A stretch of 5,779 nucleotides of DNA from Bacteroidota bacterium (lineage in GTDB: Bacteria > Bacteroidota > Bacteroidia > Bacteroidales > CAJPTX01), in NCBI GenBank assembly GCA_002748015.1, contig PDRH01000086.1, positions 1-5,779 on the forward strand, in the 5' to 3' direction. Below, one piece after another: positions 1-5,779 of the stretch. A program made the translations under genes and the position numbers. Position 1 is the stretch's first letter. Each line of letters begins with the position of its first letter. The notes below the pieces were generated by a model. It did no database searches and was not told the DNA's origin. It saw nothing but the letters and a program-made list of their open reading frames with translations.

Positions 1-162
1 AAACCGCCAAATCCCAGCGCAAAGTTTTTTCGCAGGAAAAGCCTAAGCCGCTGATTGAACGGAGAAAAAAAGGGGGAAACTTTTTTCTCGCCCCGACGGT
101 GGCCAGCCCGCTACACGGTGCGCCGCTGGTCCCCGAAGCCCCCTGGACCCAGCCCCTCGGGC
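1..162. other. Intergenic stretch without a recognisable gene
   Basis: No convincing coding sequence is seen on either strand; an open frame running rightwards from 55 has a low-complexity Arg/Pro/Ser-rich translation and runs antisense into the T9SS gene. Two things stand out. A perfect 9-bp A/T-rich inverted repeat (62-70 with 81-89, 10-nt loop) has A-tract and T-tract arms. Near the left edge, the minus strand carries an A-tract followed by TTTGG (11-7), which resembles the -33 part of a Bacteroidota promoter whose -7 box would lie outside the window. The promoter reading is a guess. Confidence 0.4.
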
Positions 163-194
163 AAAAAAGGTAGCCGAGCCAGTGCTCGGCCACC
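163..194 (-). terminator. Rho-independent terminator of the T9SS cargo gene
   Basis: Read on the minus strand, an 11-bp stem (194-184 pairing with 179-169, all Watson-Crick except one G-U pair at 191/172) closes an ACTG tetraloop (183-180) and is followed directly by six T (168-163). It lies about 70 nt past the stop codon at 267-265 of the large surface-protein gene, so it is the expected end of that transcript. The opposite strand has no T-tract after the stem, so it should act in one direction only. Confidence 0.85.
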
Positions 195-264
195 CCAAAA
201 CATCCCGGCTTTACGCCCTACGCCTACTACTCCCTTACAAGATACGATGCGCCTCGAGCGCCCC

Positions 265-2825
265 CTACTGCTTCACAAAGCGAAGCACCTGCCCTGCAAT
301 CCTCACGTAGAACACCCCGCTGGGTAGGCCAGATACATCAACGAAACCATCCGTATCCGCACTTAGGCATCGACTCCCCGTAATGTTGAAAATCTCCACC
401 CGAACAGGATTATCCAGCCCCAGCACATATAGCCTATCGCAAACCAGATTCGGGGATAGCGAAAGTACAGGGCCGACAGTAGCTACTACGGGGGTTACAA
501 TACCAGGCGCACTTCCCCCACCGCCCGTACCAGAACCGCCACCTGCACCTGAACCGCCACCAGAGCCCGAGCCACCGCCCGTACCCGAATTACCACCCGT
601 TCCGGAGGCCACAACGCTCACCTCGCAGCTAGCCATCTTCTGGCCATCCTCGGTAGTAACCGTTATCATAGCTACCCCCGCAGACACCGCAGTAACCATC
701 CCATCTGCCACCGTCGCAACGGTCTCATCGCTCGACGACCAACCAATAGTCTTGTTGTCCGCATCCGCAGGTTCGACCTCAGCAGCAAGCGTAAAGGTTT
801 CCCCCACCCTGAGCGACTTTTCGCCCAGATCCAGGCTTACTCCCGTAACCAGGGTCAGCCGCGCTATCCTCACCGGCACGCCCTTCACCAGCTGCCCATC
901 GTCCCCCACAACAGCGTGTTCACCCTCGTCATAGTGCGCCTTACCCGGTTCTACAATTTCGCAGGCCGCAAGCCCAAAGCTATAGAAGCCCGCCATGGAC
1001 TCCTCCCCACCCATCGCGCTGACCTCCGCATGATCGATGCGCAGGGTCTGCGACGGATTAACCGTCTTGTGAAGCCCCACCAGCCCAAACTTCATCCCCC
1101 GAAGGGATAGGGAGCATTCGCTAATTTCCACAGGCTTAGCAAACAGCAAACCGGCACTAGCCGCATTCACACCCAGCGACCCCGAACCCCGGATGGACGT
1201 CTCCTCCTGCAGCTCCAACCCGTCGTAATTTTTGGTGGGATGCTGGCTACGCACAGAGTTCTCCCCCTCCAGCGCAATCGTAAATACCCGACCGCCCTCC
1301 TTGGGCACGCGGCTAATCAGCCCGCTCGCCGCAGATGAGCTTATCTTCACATCCTTCAGGCTAAGCGTCAGGGATGCCGGGTCATACCGCGCATAGCCAT
1401 CCCCGCTGGCCGTACTCACACCGGGAATCTGCGTCAGGTCATCGCGGTTCAGCTCGCCCACCTGACGCCCCACAACCCAGAGCGGATAGACCTGCACCTC
1501 CCCTATAAGCACCTTCTGCCCCGCAATGGGCGCCCCCCCTTCATCCACCAGGGTTTTCTGCCCCGCATCAAAACGCGCCCCGGTCGGACTCGTTATCGCG
1601 CAGGCCTCGAGGCTCAGCTTATCGACATTCTTCAGCACCTGCTCCCCAGGAGAGCTCTCGAGCGATAGCGACGAATGGAACACATGCAGCTCACCACCAC
1701 CCATAATAGCTTGAAAATCATTCGACGGCTTCATCACCACATCCACATTCTCTATGCGCAAGGCCTCTACGTAGTCAATGCCATAGTAGCCGCCCGTAAT
1801 ACTCAGACGCCCAGGCCCCCGGATGATGGTTGTAGCATAGAGTTTCAAGGCCGGATCTGTTGCACCATCCATGGCGAGCTCAACATCGCCACTGACGGAC
1901 AGCGTAAAGCGCTGGTTGCCAGTCACTGCGCTAATGTGGCAAATAATCCCAGAGTACGAACCCTCCTCTATGCGCACATCCTTCATGCTCAGAACCTTAC
2001 TAACGGGGTCGTACCGTGCGTAGCCCCCCGCATTCTTAGCACTCACCCCATCCATTTTAAGAAGGTCCTCGCAGTTTGCCATAGTAACGGGATTGCCGCA
2101 GAGGAGAAGCCCGAAATAAGGAGCGATGGCAACCCACTTCCCCTTCACGGGTGTATCGCCATAAGTGCAAACCGCATGCGTATCCTCATCTAAATAAATC
2201 CTCGACAGCTTCTCCACAGAGAATCCATACCCGTCCATATCGATGGAGGATATCTGCTCCATGGAGGGACCGCTAGTCCCCTTGGCCCGGAGTATCGCCC
2301 CATCCTGGAGAATGATTTTCTGGCTATCGCCGGGCGGATCGAACGTGCCCCTAATCCCAGCTCCACCACCCTGCACGCTGAGTTCGCATTGGCTGATGGT
2401 CAAAGGATGGTCAAAGATGAGCCCGCCTTTCCACCCCCCCACTAGGCTAAGCGAACCAGCACCACGGATGGTGCACTTCGTGGCCAGCACCAGGGCCTCT
2501 TCGTCCGCAGAGCACTCATTGGCCCCCTCCACCTCTACCGCAACAGGTTCGCCATTGCAGGAGATCCCCTTTTTGCCCGCCGGTGCCACCATCCGCACGT
2601 TCTTCAACTTGATGGTACGGGTAGCCTCTTCAAAAATGGCGTAGCCATCCGCCGCATTGGCGAGGCTCACCCCCTCTATGGCGGTGAGGTCACCGGCATT
2701 CCCCCCACACCGACCGTAACCTTCACCCCGCATATTGAGATGAAGGGGTCGTTCGCCCCTGCTGCGCTAGCTGCAAACCCAATCAGGGCGAGCAGCACTA
2801 CTGGTATCAATCTAAACTTCCGCAT
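265..2825 (-). CDS. T9SS-secreted surface protein: three beta-helix-like repeats, Big_2 domain, Gly/Ser linker, type A sorting domain (frameshifted near the 5' end)
   Basis: The uninterrupted frame is 2733-265 (822 residues), but the true start is probably ATG at 2825. That frame opens with a clear signal peptide (MRKFRLIPVVLLALIGFAAS, then AAGA, cleavage near residue 24) and runs only 49 codons to a stop at 2678-2676. Adding one G to the G6 run at 2706-2701 joins the frames into about 853 residues. Corrected numbering: repeat 1 about 25-236, repeat 2 about 237-444, repeat 3 about 445-656, each with a GYAxYD-like motif, a short SLKDV-like strand and an IRGxGSL motif. Then come a Big_2 Ig-like domain (about 662-738, VSLDLGEKSLRVGETF to ATVADGMVTAVSAG), a Gly/Ser linker (741-774), and a T9SS type A C-terminal domain (about 788-853; SPNLVCDRLYV, VEIFNITG, VDVSGLPSGVFYV, final RFVKQ). 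By family knowledge the tail directs export through the outer membrane and usually surface anchoring. The repeats suggest ligand or glycan binding, which is inference. The gene has its own promoter and terminator. The frame break may be an error or real. Confidence 0.85.
505..606 (-). repeat. Gly/Ser-rich linker encoded by short imperfect tandem repeats
   Basis: The stretch encodes about 34 residues made almost wholly of Gly, Ser and Thr with a drifting GGGSG period (about 15 bp). It sits between the Big_2 domain and the T9SS sorting domain, where a flexible spacer would hold the functional domains away from the cell surface. Being a tandem repeat in DNA, it could vary in length between strains. 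The opposite strand reads as a Pro/Glu-rich string, which makes a misleading open frame there. Confidence 0.75.
859..2750 (-). repeat. Three tandem protein-level repeats of about 205 residues
   Basis: Approximate limits on the minus strand are repeat 1 at 2750-2119, repeat 2 at 2118-1495 and repeat 3 at 1494-859. Each starts with a hydrophobic strand and a (C/V)G motif, then (D/E)DL-like and GVS motifs, a GYA(R/I)(Y/F) box, an L(S/K)(M/L)KDV strand, an I(R)GxG(S/R)L box, a hydrophobic gI segment, and a closing C(A/E)I..P block before the next unit. Nucleotide identity between units is low, so this is an old duplication seen at the protein level. The regular short strands suggest a parallel beta-helix fold; that is inferred from pattern only. 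Confidence 0.7.
2701..2706 (-). other. G6 homopolymer at the frame break of the T9SS gene
   Basis: The minus strand reads GTGT, six G, then AATGCC. The upstream frame carries the signal peptide and the start of repeat 1 (ISICGVKVTV); the downstream frame continues repeat 1 (NAGDLTAIEGVS). Repeats 2 and 3 contain both halves in one frame, which places the break at or next to this run. Seven G (or four) would restore a single reading frame. A run of six is short for a contingency locus but is also the kind of site where base-count errors occur. Confidence 0.7.
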
Positions 2826-2926
2826 ATCTGTGTCCCTTTTATATTCTACTCCCTCCTATCCAGCAAGCTCGAAGCTCAAGCCCTCCGCCCCAGCAATCGA
2901 CCATCCAAGTATAAACCGGATTTTTG

Positions 2927-2958
2927 CAAATATAGATAATATTTCAGAGAGAAGCAAA
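2927..2958 (-). promoter_or_regulatory. Bacteroidota-type promoter of the T9SS gene
   Basis: The minus strand has TTTG (2958-2955), a 20-nt spacer, and TATATTTG (2934-2927), an exact match to the TAnnTTTG -7 box of the Bacteroidota primary sigma factor. Transcription would start near 2920, giving a leader of about 95 nt before ATG at 2825. This placement supports the 2825 start over the internal ATG at 2733. In the leader, AAGGGA lies 8 nt upstream of the ATG. Confidence 0.75.
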
Positions 2959-3035
2959 ACCAGAAAGGGACCACCCATCCTAAAAATACAAAACCCGCCT
3001 GCCAGAATCCCCCCATCTCCCTACGTTCCCCCCCA

Positions 3036-3097
3036 TCCGCGCAGGTGGCCGCTCCGAATTTCTCCTAGGCCAAATTCGGAGCGGCTACCTAGGCGGA
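3036..3097. repeat. Long near-perfect inverted repeat in the intergenic region
   Basis: Arms 3036-3061 and 3072-3097 pair over 26 positions with two adjacent mismatches (3041, 3042) and one G-T/C-A position (3047/3086), around a 10-nt loop. The inner arm is 18 bp with 17 matches. No T-tract follows on either strand, so it is not a classical intrinsic terminator. It lies between the 3' end of the small exported-protein gene and the T9SS promoter, both on the minus strand. CCTAGGC occurs in the loop region (3064-3070) and again at the end of the right arm (3088-3094). It could be a dispersed REP/MITE-like palindrome or an mRNA 3'-end stabiliser; neither can be shown from one copy. Confidence 0.7.
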
Positions 3098-3190
3098 GGC
3101 GATGTAAAGGCCTAAGGGAATAGGGAGGAAAGGGATGGCTGCCAATCGTAACCAAGATATTTAAATAGCTGGTATTCAAATCATAGAGAT

Positions 3191-3213
3191 AAAAAAAGGC
3201 TAAAAACCCAGCC
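3191..3213 (-). terminator. Weak candidate terminator of the small exported-protein gene
   Basis: On the minus strand a short GGCT/AGCC stem (3213-3210 with 3201-3198, extendable by one G-U pair into the T-run) has a GGGTTTTT loop and is followed by seven T (3197-3191). The stem is short, so efficiency is doubtful. It lies about 35 nt after the stop codon. A separate perfect 9-bp inverted repeat (3226-3234 with 3249-3257, 14-nt loop) spans the stop codon itself and may add to 3'-end structure. Confidence 0.4.
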
Positions 3214-3246
3214 CATATACATGCAACTACCGATCGCAATAGTGCC

Positions 3247-3672
3247 CTATCGGTAGTCCTTGGGGGTAAACTCAAGGGTTAGGAGGTATTTCCCCTTCAT
3301 ATCCCGGTAGATGTAGCGGAACGTAACGCCCATCTCGCGCAGCTGGGCGAAGTTTTTGTTACGTTTAATATCCCTCTTGACCTGCTTCTGGAGGCGCTTC
3401 CGTAGCGCGGGGATATCCAGGTCCTTCTTCGCGCGCTTATAGAGGGATAGCTCATACTGAAGGATGGTCTTCTCCACGAGCTTCACACCATCCATACGGC
3501 TCTCGCGGTCCATCTTCACGGGGCAGGTCTTGTCTATCCGATCGGCCATTTCGGAGAGGGACTTGTACCTCGGGTCCTCCCCCTTCGCGCTGGAAGAAGC
3601 CTGGGAAGAAGCTGGCAAAATGAGCAGGAGAAGCAGGGCAAAAAGTGGTACTTGCTTGATAATGCGATTCAT
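3247..3672 (-). CDS. Small exported protein of unknown function (141 aa)
   Basis: Residues 1-25 form a good signal peptide: positive N-region (MNRIIK), Leu-rich core, and a likely cleavage site after SSQA at residue 25. There is no lipobox cysteine at the cleavage site, so the mature protein of about 116 residues is probably periplasmic or secreted. It is charged, rich in Lys/Arg, and has a single Cys (DKTCPVKMD). The layout CPVKMDRESRMDGV, a YELSL strand, a Lys/Arg-rich helical middle (about 80-105), then GVTFRYIYRDMKGKYLL and a C-terminal TPKDYR resembles a loosely conserved group of small exported proteins with a 'P..vD..TRld' motif followed by 'Gv.f.Y.Y.d..G'; this likeness is from memory and carries no known function. 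The start at 3672 is preceded by an A/T-rich leader without a clear ribosome-binding site, as is usual in this phylum. It appears to be transcribed alone. Confidence 0.8.
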   Translation of the reverse strand: MNRIIKQVPLFALLLLLILPASSQASSSAKGEDPRYKSLSEMADRIDKTCPVKMDRESRMDGVKLVEKTILQYELSLYKRAKKDLDIPALRKRLQKQVKRDIKRNKNFAQLREMGVTFRYIYRDMKGKYLLTLEFTPKDYR

Positions 3673-3726
3673 AATCTACTGGTCTAAATAATAATCTAGG
3701 GTACGCTTTCCGTGCGAACCAACATG

Positions 3727-3734
3727 TAAATATA
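3727..3734 (-). promoter_or_regulatory. Candidate -7 box for the small exported-protein gene
   Basis: The minus strand reads TATATTTA at 3734-3727, seven of eight matches to TAnnTTTG, about 55 nt before the ATG at 3672. The -33 partner is poor: a TTG lies 24 nt upstream, further than the usual 19-21, and only CTTT stands at the expected place. The call rests mainly on the -7 match and its position. Confidence 0.4.
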
Positions 3735-3851
3735 CCCTGTATACTCGGAATAGTAAAGCAATGGACCTTTTTGTTGACTAGCCATGCGTAGAGGCGGGTA
3801 AACGGGGCGGGATTAGCCGGCAATAGGCCAGATCAAGCGGGGGGATATAGT

Positions 3852-3885
3852 AAAAAAAAAGGGGGGCCCCTCCGTGGGCCCCCCC
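3852..3885 (-). terminator. Strong Rho-independent terminator of the transporter gene
   Basis: On the minus strand a 9-bp all-G/C stem (3884-3876 with 3869-3861) with a loop of six bases is followed by nine T (3860-3852). It begins about 25 nt after the transporter stop codon (3911-3909). It should separate the transporter transcript cleanly from the small exported-protein gene downstream. Confidence 0.9.
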
Positions 3886-3908
3886 TGATGTACGATAGGA
3901 TAAGACGG

Positions 3909-5240
3909 CTAGCCCATGATCCCCACGGCGATTACCGCACCGATCACCAGCGGAATGTCGTAGGCGATAAAGGTCGGCACGCATGTATCCCAGATATGGT
4001 TGTGCTGCCCATCAGCGTTGAGACCGGATGTCGGGCCGAGGGTGGAGTCGGAAGCAGGAGAACCCGCATCACCCAATGCGGCCGCTACGCCAATCAGGAG
4101 GATAATAGACCCGGTCGACAGGCCAAGGGTTATCCCCAGCGGCACGTAGATGGGTGCCAGGATGGGGATAGTACCAAAGGACGTACCGATACCCATGGTA
4201 ATGAGCAGACCGACCATCAGCAGCACGAAGGCGATGAGCGGCTTGGAGCCAACCATGAAGCCAGAGATGTTATCCACGAGCGACTTCACTGCGCCACTCT
4301 CCGTGAGGACGTTACCGTAGCCAGCAGCCACGAGCATGATGAAGGCAATGAAGCCCATCATCTTGATACCACCATCCATGACGAGGTCGATATCCTTGTA
4401 CTTGATCCCACCGCTTACTATCATGGTGGCCAGGCCGGCCAGCGCAGAGATTGGCAGGGACTCAGTGATTAGGGATACCACTGCGGTAACAACGCACCCG
4501 GCTAGAGCAGCCCAGGCTGCAGGGGTCATCTTCACCTCCTCCTTGGACTCCTCATCCACACCGAGGACGGGCAGATCTGCGTACTCCCGCTTGCGCCCGT
4601 AGAGGGCAAAGACCACAAAGATAAGCCCGGCGAGCATGCTCAAGCCACCTATCCACATGACGCTAGTAACATCGCTCACGGACACCTCTAGCCCGTAGAG
4701 GGAGATGTTTTCGGCCAGTATGCCATGGAAGAGCAGACCGAAGCCCAACGGCACGGCCACGTAGGGGGCCTTAAGGCCGAAGGTGAGCGCGCTGGCCAGA
4801 GCACGGCGGTCAATCTTCAGCCTGTTGAAAAGGCCGATGAGCGGCGGTATGAGGATGGGGATGAAGGCGATGTGCACCGGCACAAGGTTCTGCGAAAAGC
4901 AGGCGATGCCGGCAATCGCAAAGATCAGCACGAAGCGCTTACCCGAAAGGCGCTTAGCTATCCACTGGGAGAGGATTTGCCCCAGGCCGCTCTTGGCCAG
5001 ACCGTAGGCAAAAGCCCCCAGGAGGATATAGCTCAGGGCGGTGGCGGAGTTGCCCCCCATGCCGCTGATGAGCATGCTCATCACGTTGTCGCCCTCACTG
5101 GAATAGACGGGAATACCCGCCATCAGACCGGCGGTAATCGCCGCAACGATGATGGCCAGCATGACGTTGAAGCGCAGAAGGCATATAACGCACATGACGA
5201 CCACCGAAACCACTACGGGGTTTAGTAGAATATCAACCAT
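3909..5240 (-). CDS. YuiF/HI0325-like inner-membrane transporter, 'Na+/H+ antiporter family' (443 aa)
   Basis: The protein is hydrophobic throughout, with about 11-13 membrane segments (for example 26-44, 66-84, 103-118, 122-139, 192-214, 241-261, 292-310, 332-352, 355-375, 422-442). A hydrophilic loop (about 215-240, RKREY...EESKEEVK) divides two halves. The halves look like ancient repeats: GMGGNSATALSYILLGAFAYG (60-80, near SG at 84-85) resembles the stretch 290-316 with TESGAV. The strongest identifier is GDAGSPASDSTLGPTSGLN followed by ADGQHNHIWDTCVPTF (390-424), the conserved C-terminal signature of this family. Length is normal and the gene is intact. Members are usually labelled Na+/H+ antiporters, but the YuiF branch has also been predicted to carry amino acids such as histidine, so the substrate is open; transport driven by an ion gradient is the safe statement. 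ATG at 5240 is chosen because it is just before the first membrane segment and about 55 nt after a good promoter. Confidence 0.9.
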   Translation of the reverse strand: MVDILLNPVVVSVVVMCVICLLRFNVMLAIIVAAITAGLMAGIPVYSSEGDNVMSMLISGMGGNSATALSYILLGAFAYGLAKSGLGQILSQWIAKRLSGKRFVLIFAIAGIACFSQNLVPVHIAFIPILIPPLIGLFNRLKIDRRALASALTFGLKAPYVAVPLGFGLLFHGILAENISLYGLEVSVSDVTSVMWIGGLSMLAGLIFVVFALYGRKREYADLPVLGVDEESKEEVKMTPAAWAALAGCVVTAVVSLITESLPISALAGLATMIVSGGIKYKDIDLVMDGGIKMMGFIAFIMLVAAGYGNVLTESGAVKSLVDNISGFMVGSKPLIAFVLLMVGLLITMGIGTSFGTIPILAPIYVPLGITLGLSTGSIILLIGVAAALGDAGSPASDSTLGPTSGLNADGQHNHIWDTCVPTFIAYDIPLVIGAVIAVGIMG

Positions 5241-5301
5241 TGTTCGTTTTGATTAAGTGGATAATAGAGATAACTACATGGATTAACTGTTTTTCGGTTT
5301 G

Positions 5302-5332
5302 CCAAGGTAGCACATATATTCCGAACGGCAAA
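5302..5332 (-). promoter_or_regulatory. Bacteroidota-type promoter of the transporter gene
   Basis: The minus strand has TTTG (5332-5329), a 19-nt spacer and TACCTTGG (5309-5302), seven of eight matches to TAnnTTTG. Predicted transcription start is near 5295, giving a leader of about 55 nt to the ATG at 5240. No riboswitch or T-box is evident, since the leader is short. Confidence 0.65.
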
Positions 5333-5426
5333 GCTAGACCAAGAAAAAGACGGAATTAGGGTGGCTAGCCGTGCTGTTCCCCTGCGTAGGAGAACGGGAC
5401 TGCGGGCATTGGGGATGGTTTTTTCC

Positions 5427-5434
5427 TACCTTTA
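5427..5434 (+). promoter_or_regulatory. Candidate -7 box of the restriction-modification gene
   Basis: TACCTTTA matches seven of eight positions of TAnnTTTG and would place the transcription start about 15 nt before the ATG at 5456. The -33 element is weak: the nearest TTG (5409-5411) is only 15 nt upstream. It lies in the divergent region shared with the transporter promoter, about 95 bp away and facing the other way. Confidence 0.45.
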
Positions 5435-5455
5435 CGCCCGCAAAAGAACCGCACC

Positions 5456-5779
5456 ATGAACACCAGGGACTACATCCACCACCTCAACGCCACCTACCAG
5501 CTGGGGAATGCAACGGAGCACTCCTACCGGGGGTATCTACAGGAGCTGCTGGGGACGCTGCTGCCGGAGCATGCCGTGACCAACGAGCCCGCCCGGATAG
5601 CCTGCGGCGCGCCAGACTACATCATCACCTCGAAGGGGAGCGGGCTTTTACGAGGTACAAGGAGGCATTGGAAAACCTCGTATTCACGGACTACCTGGAC
5701 TTCCACGTCTACCAGGGCGGGGAGTTCGTGGATAGCGTACGGATCGGGGAGGTGAAGGGGGATAGGATAGTGTACCTCA
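5456..5779 (+). pseudogene. 5' part of an N-6 adenine methylase-type (type IIG-like) restriction-modification gene with internal deletion and frameshift; continues past the window
   Basis: The first 62 or so codons (MNTRDYIHHLNATYQLGNAT, EHSYRGYLQELLGTLLP, VTNEPARIACGAPDYIITSK) match the known N-terminus of large proteins that combine a nuclease with an N-6 DNA methylase. From about 5641 the family sequence continues in another frame: FTRYKEALENLVFTDYLDF, HVYQGGEFVDSVRIGEVKGD, RIVYL, open to the window edge. The starting frame instead stops at 5753-5755 after 99 codons. Intact homologues, as I recall them, have about 25-30 residues between the GAPDYII and RYK blocks, including an IP.GYIEAKD motif whose Glu and Lys complete the PD-(D/E)xK nuclease site begun by the Asp of APDYII. 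Only about 7 residues are left here, so roughly 20 codons plus a frame offset are missing. The methylase and target-recognition parts would lie beyond 5779. If real, the nuclease is dead and the rest is untranslated unless restarted. An assembly error remains possible. Confidence 0.75.

Larger units (their letters stand above)
2826..3246. other. 421-bp intergenic region between the T9SS gene and the small exported-protein gene
   Basis: No credible gene is seen. From right to left it holds a hairpin overlapping the upstream stop codon, a weak terminator with a T7 run, the long palindrome at 3036-3097, and the T9SS gene promoter. A leftward 84-codon frame (3275-3021) overlaps the 3' end of the neighbouring gene, and its second half is simply the palindrome translated, so it was not called. 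Confidence 0.6.

Noticed and set aside
383..934. Rightward open frame with a Pro/Glu-rich repeat region
   Set aside because: It is the antisense of the Gly/Ser linker and Big_2 domain of the T9SS gene. The low-complexity PPPVPEPP pattern is only the complement of GGGSG codons.
3036..3097. Long palindrome considered as an intrinsic terminator
   Set aside because: Neither strand has a T-run after the stem, and a weaker T7-associated stem closer to the stop codon is a better terminator candidate.
2740..3123. Rightward 127-codon frame across the T9SS promoter and the palindrome
   Set aside because: It is antisense to the signal peptide, crosses the promoter and the inverted repeat, and has no recognisable protein features.
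3021..3275. Leftward 84-codon frame starting inside the 3' end of the small exported-protein gene
   Set aside because: It overlaps a better gene, half of it is the translated long palindrome, and it has no promoter or recognisable domain of its own.
3452..3823. Leftward 123-codon frame overlapping the small exported-protein gene
   Set aside because: It lies in another frame of a gene with a clear signal peptide and begins close to the candidate promoter of that gene; its translation has no domain character.
3888..4472. Long rightward frame, hydrophilic and His/Asp/Arg-rich
   Set aside because: It is the exact antisense of the transporter's hydrophobic codons, which produces long hydrophilic open frames. 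The rightward frames at 4725-5225 and 4336-4602 have the same cause.
1..5779. tRNA, rRNA, CRISPR array, riboswitch, insertion sequence or phage genes
   Set aside because: No cloverleaf, regular spacer-repeat array, transposase or phage-type protein was seen on either strand. The only repeats found are the protein-level repeats, the linker repeat and the inverted repeats listed.

Overview
The window looks like chromosomal DNA from a fairly GC-rich member of the Bacteroidota, probably Porphyromonas or a close relative. The grounds are a large secreted protein ending in a type IX secretion (T9SS) type A sorting domain, promoters of the TTTG-N19/20-TAnnTTTG type used by the Bacteroidota primary sigma factor, and weak or absent Shine-Dalgarno sequences. 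The genus is inference from general knowledge; no marker gene is present.

Layout, left to right. Positions 1-264 hold no gene but contain a strong intrinsic terminator (minus strand, 163-194) for the next gene. Positions 265-2825 (minus) encode a T9SS cargo protein of about 850 residues: signal peptide, three tandem repeats of about 205 residues that look like a beta-helix/carbohydrate-binding architecture, a Big_2 immunoglobulin-like domain, a Gly/Ser linker and the T9SS C-terminal domain. Its signal peptide lies in a different frame from the body; the break falls at a run of six G at 2701-2706. Positions 2826-3246 are intergenic: a good promoter for the T9SS gene, a very long near-perfect hairpin (3036-3097), and a weak terminator for the next gene. 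Positions 3247-3672 (minus) encode a small exported protein of unknown function. Positions 3673-3908 carry its candidate promoter and a textbook terminator for the next gene. Positions 3909-5240 (minus) encode a polytopic membrane transporter of the YuiF/HI0325-like 'Na+/H+ antiporter family'. Positions 5241-5455 are a divergent intergenic region with promoters facing both ways. From 5456 to the right edge (plus) is the 5' part of a gene for an N-6 adenine methylase-type restriction-modification protein (type IIG-like), broken by an apparent deletion that removes the nuclease ExK segment and shifts the frame.

The three minus-strand genes do not form an operon: each has its own candidate promoter and is separated from the next by terminator-like structures. 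No functional link between them is evident. The two damaged genes, a surface protein and a restriction enzyme, belong to classes that often switch on and off or decay between strains. Either a real difference or a sequencing/assembly error could explain each, and the sequence alone cannot decide between them.
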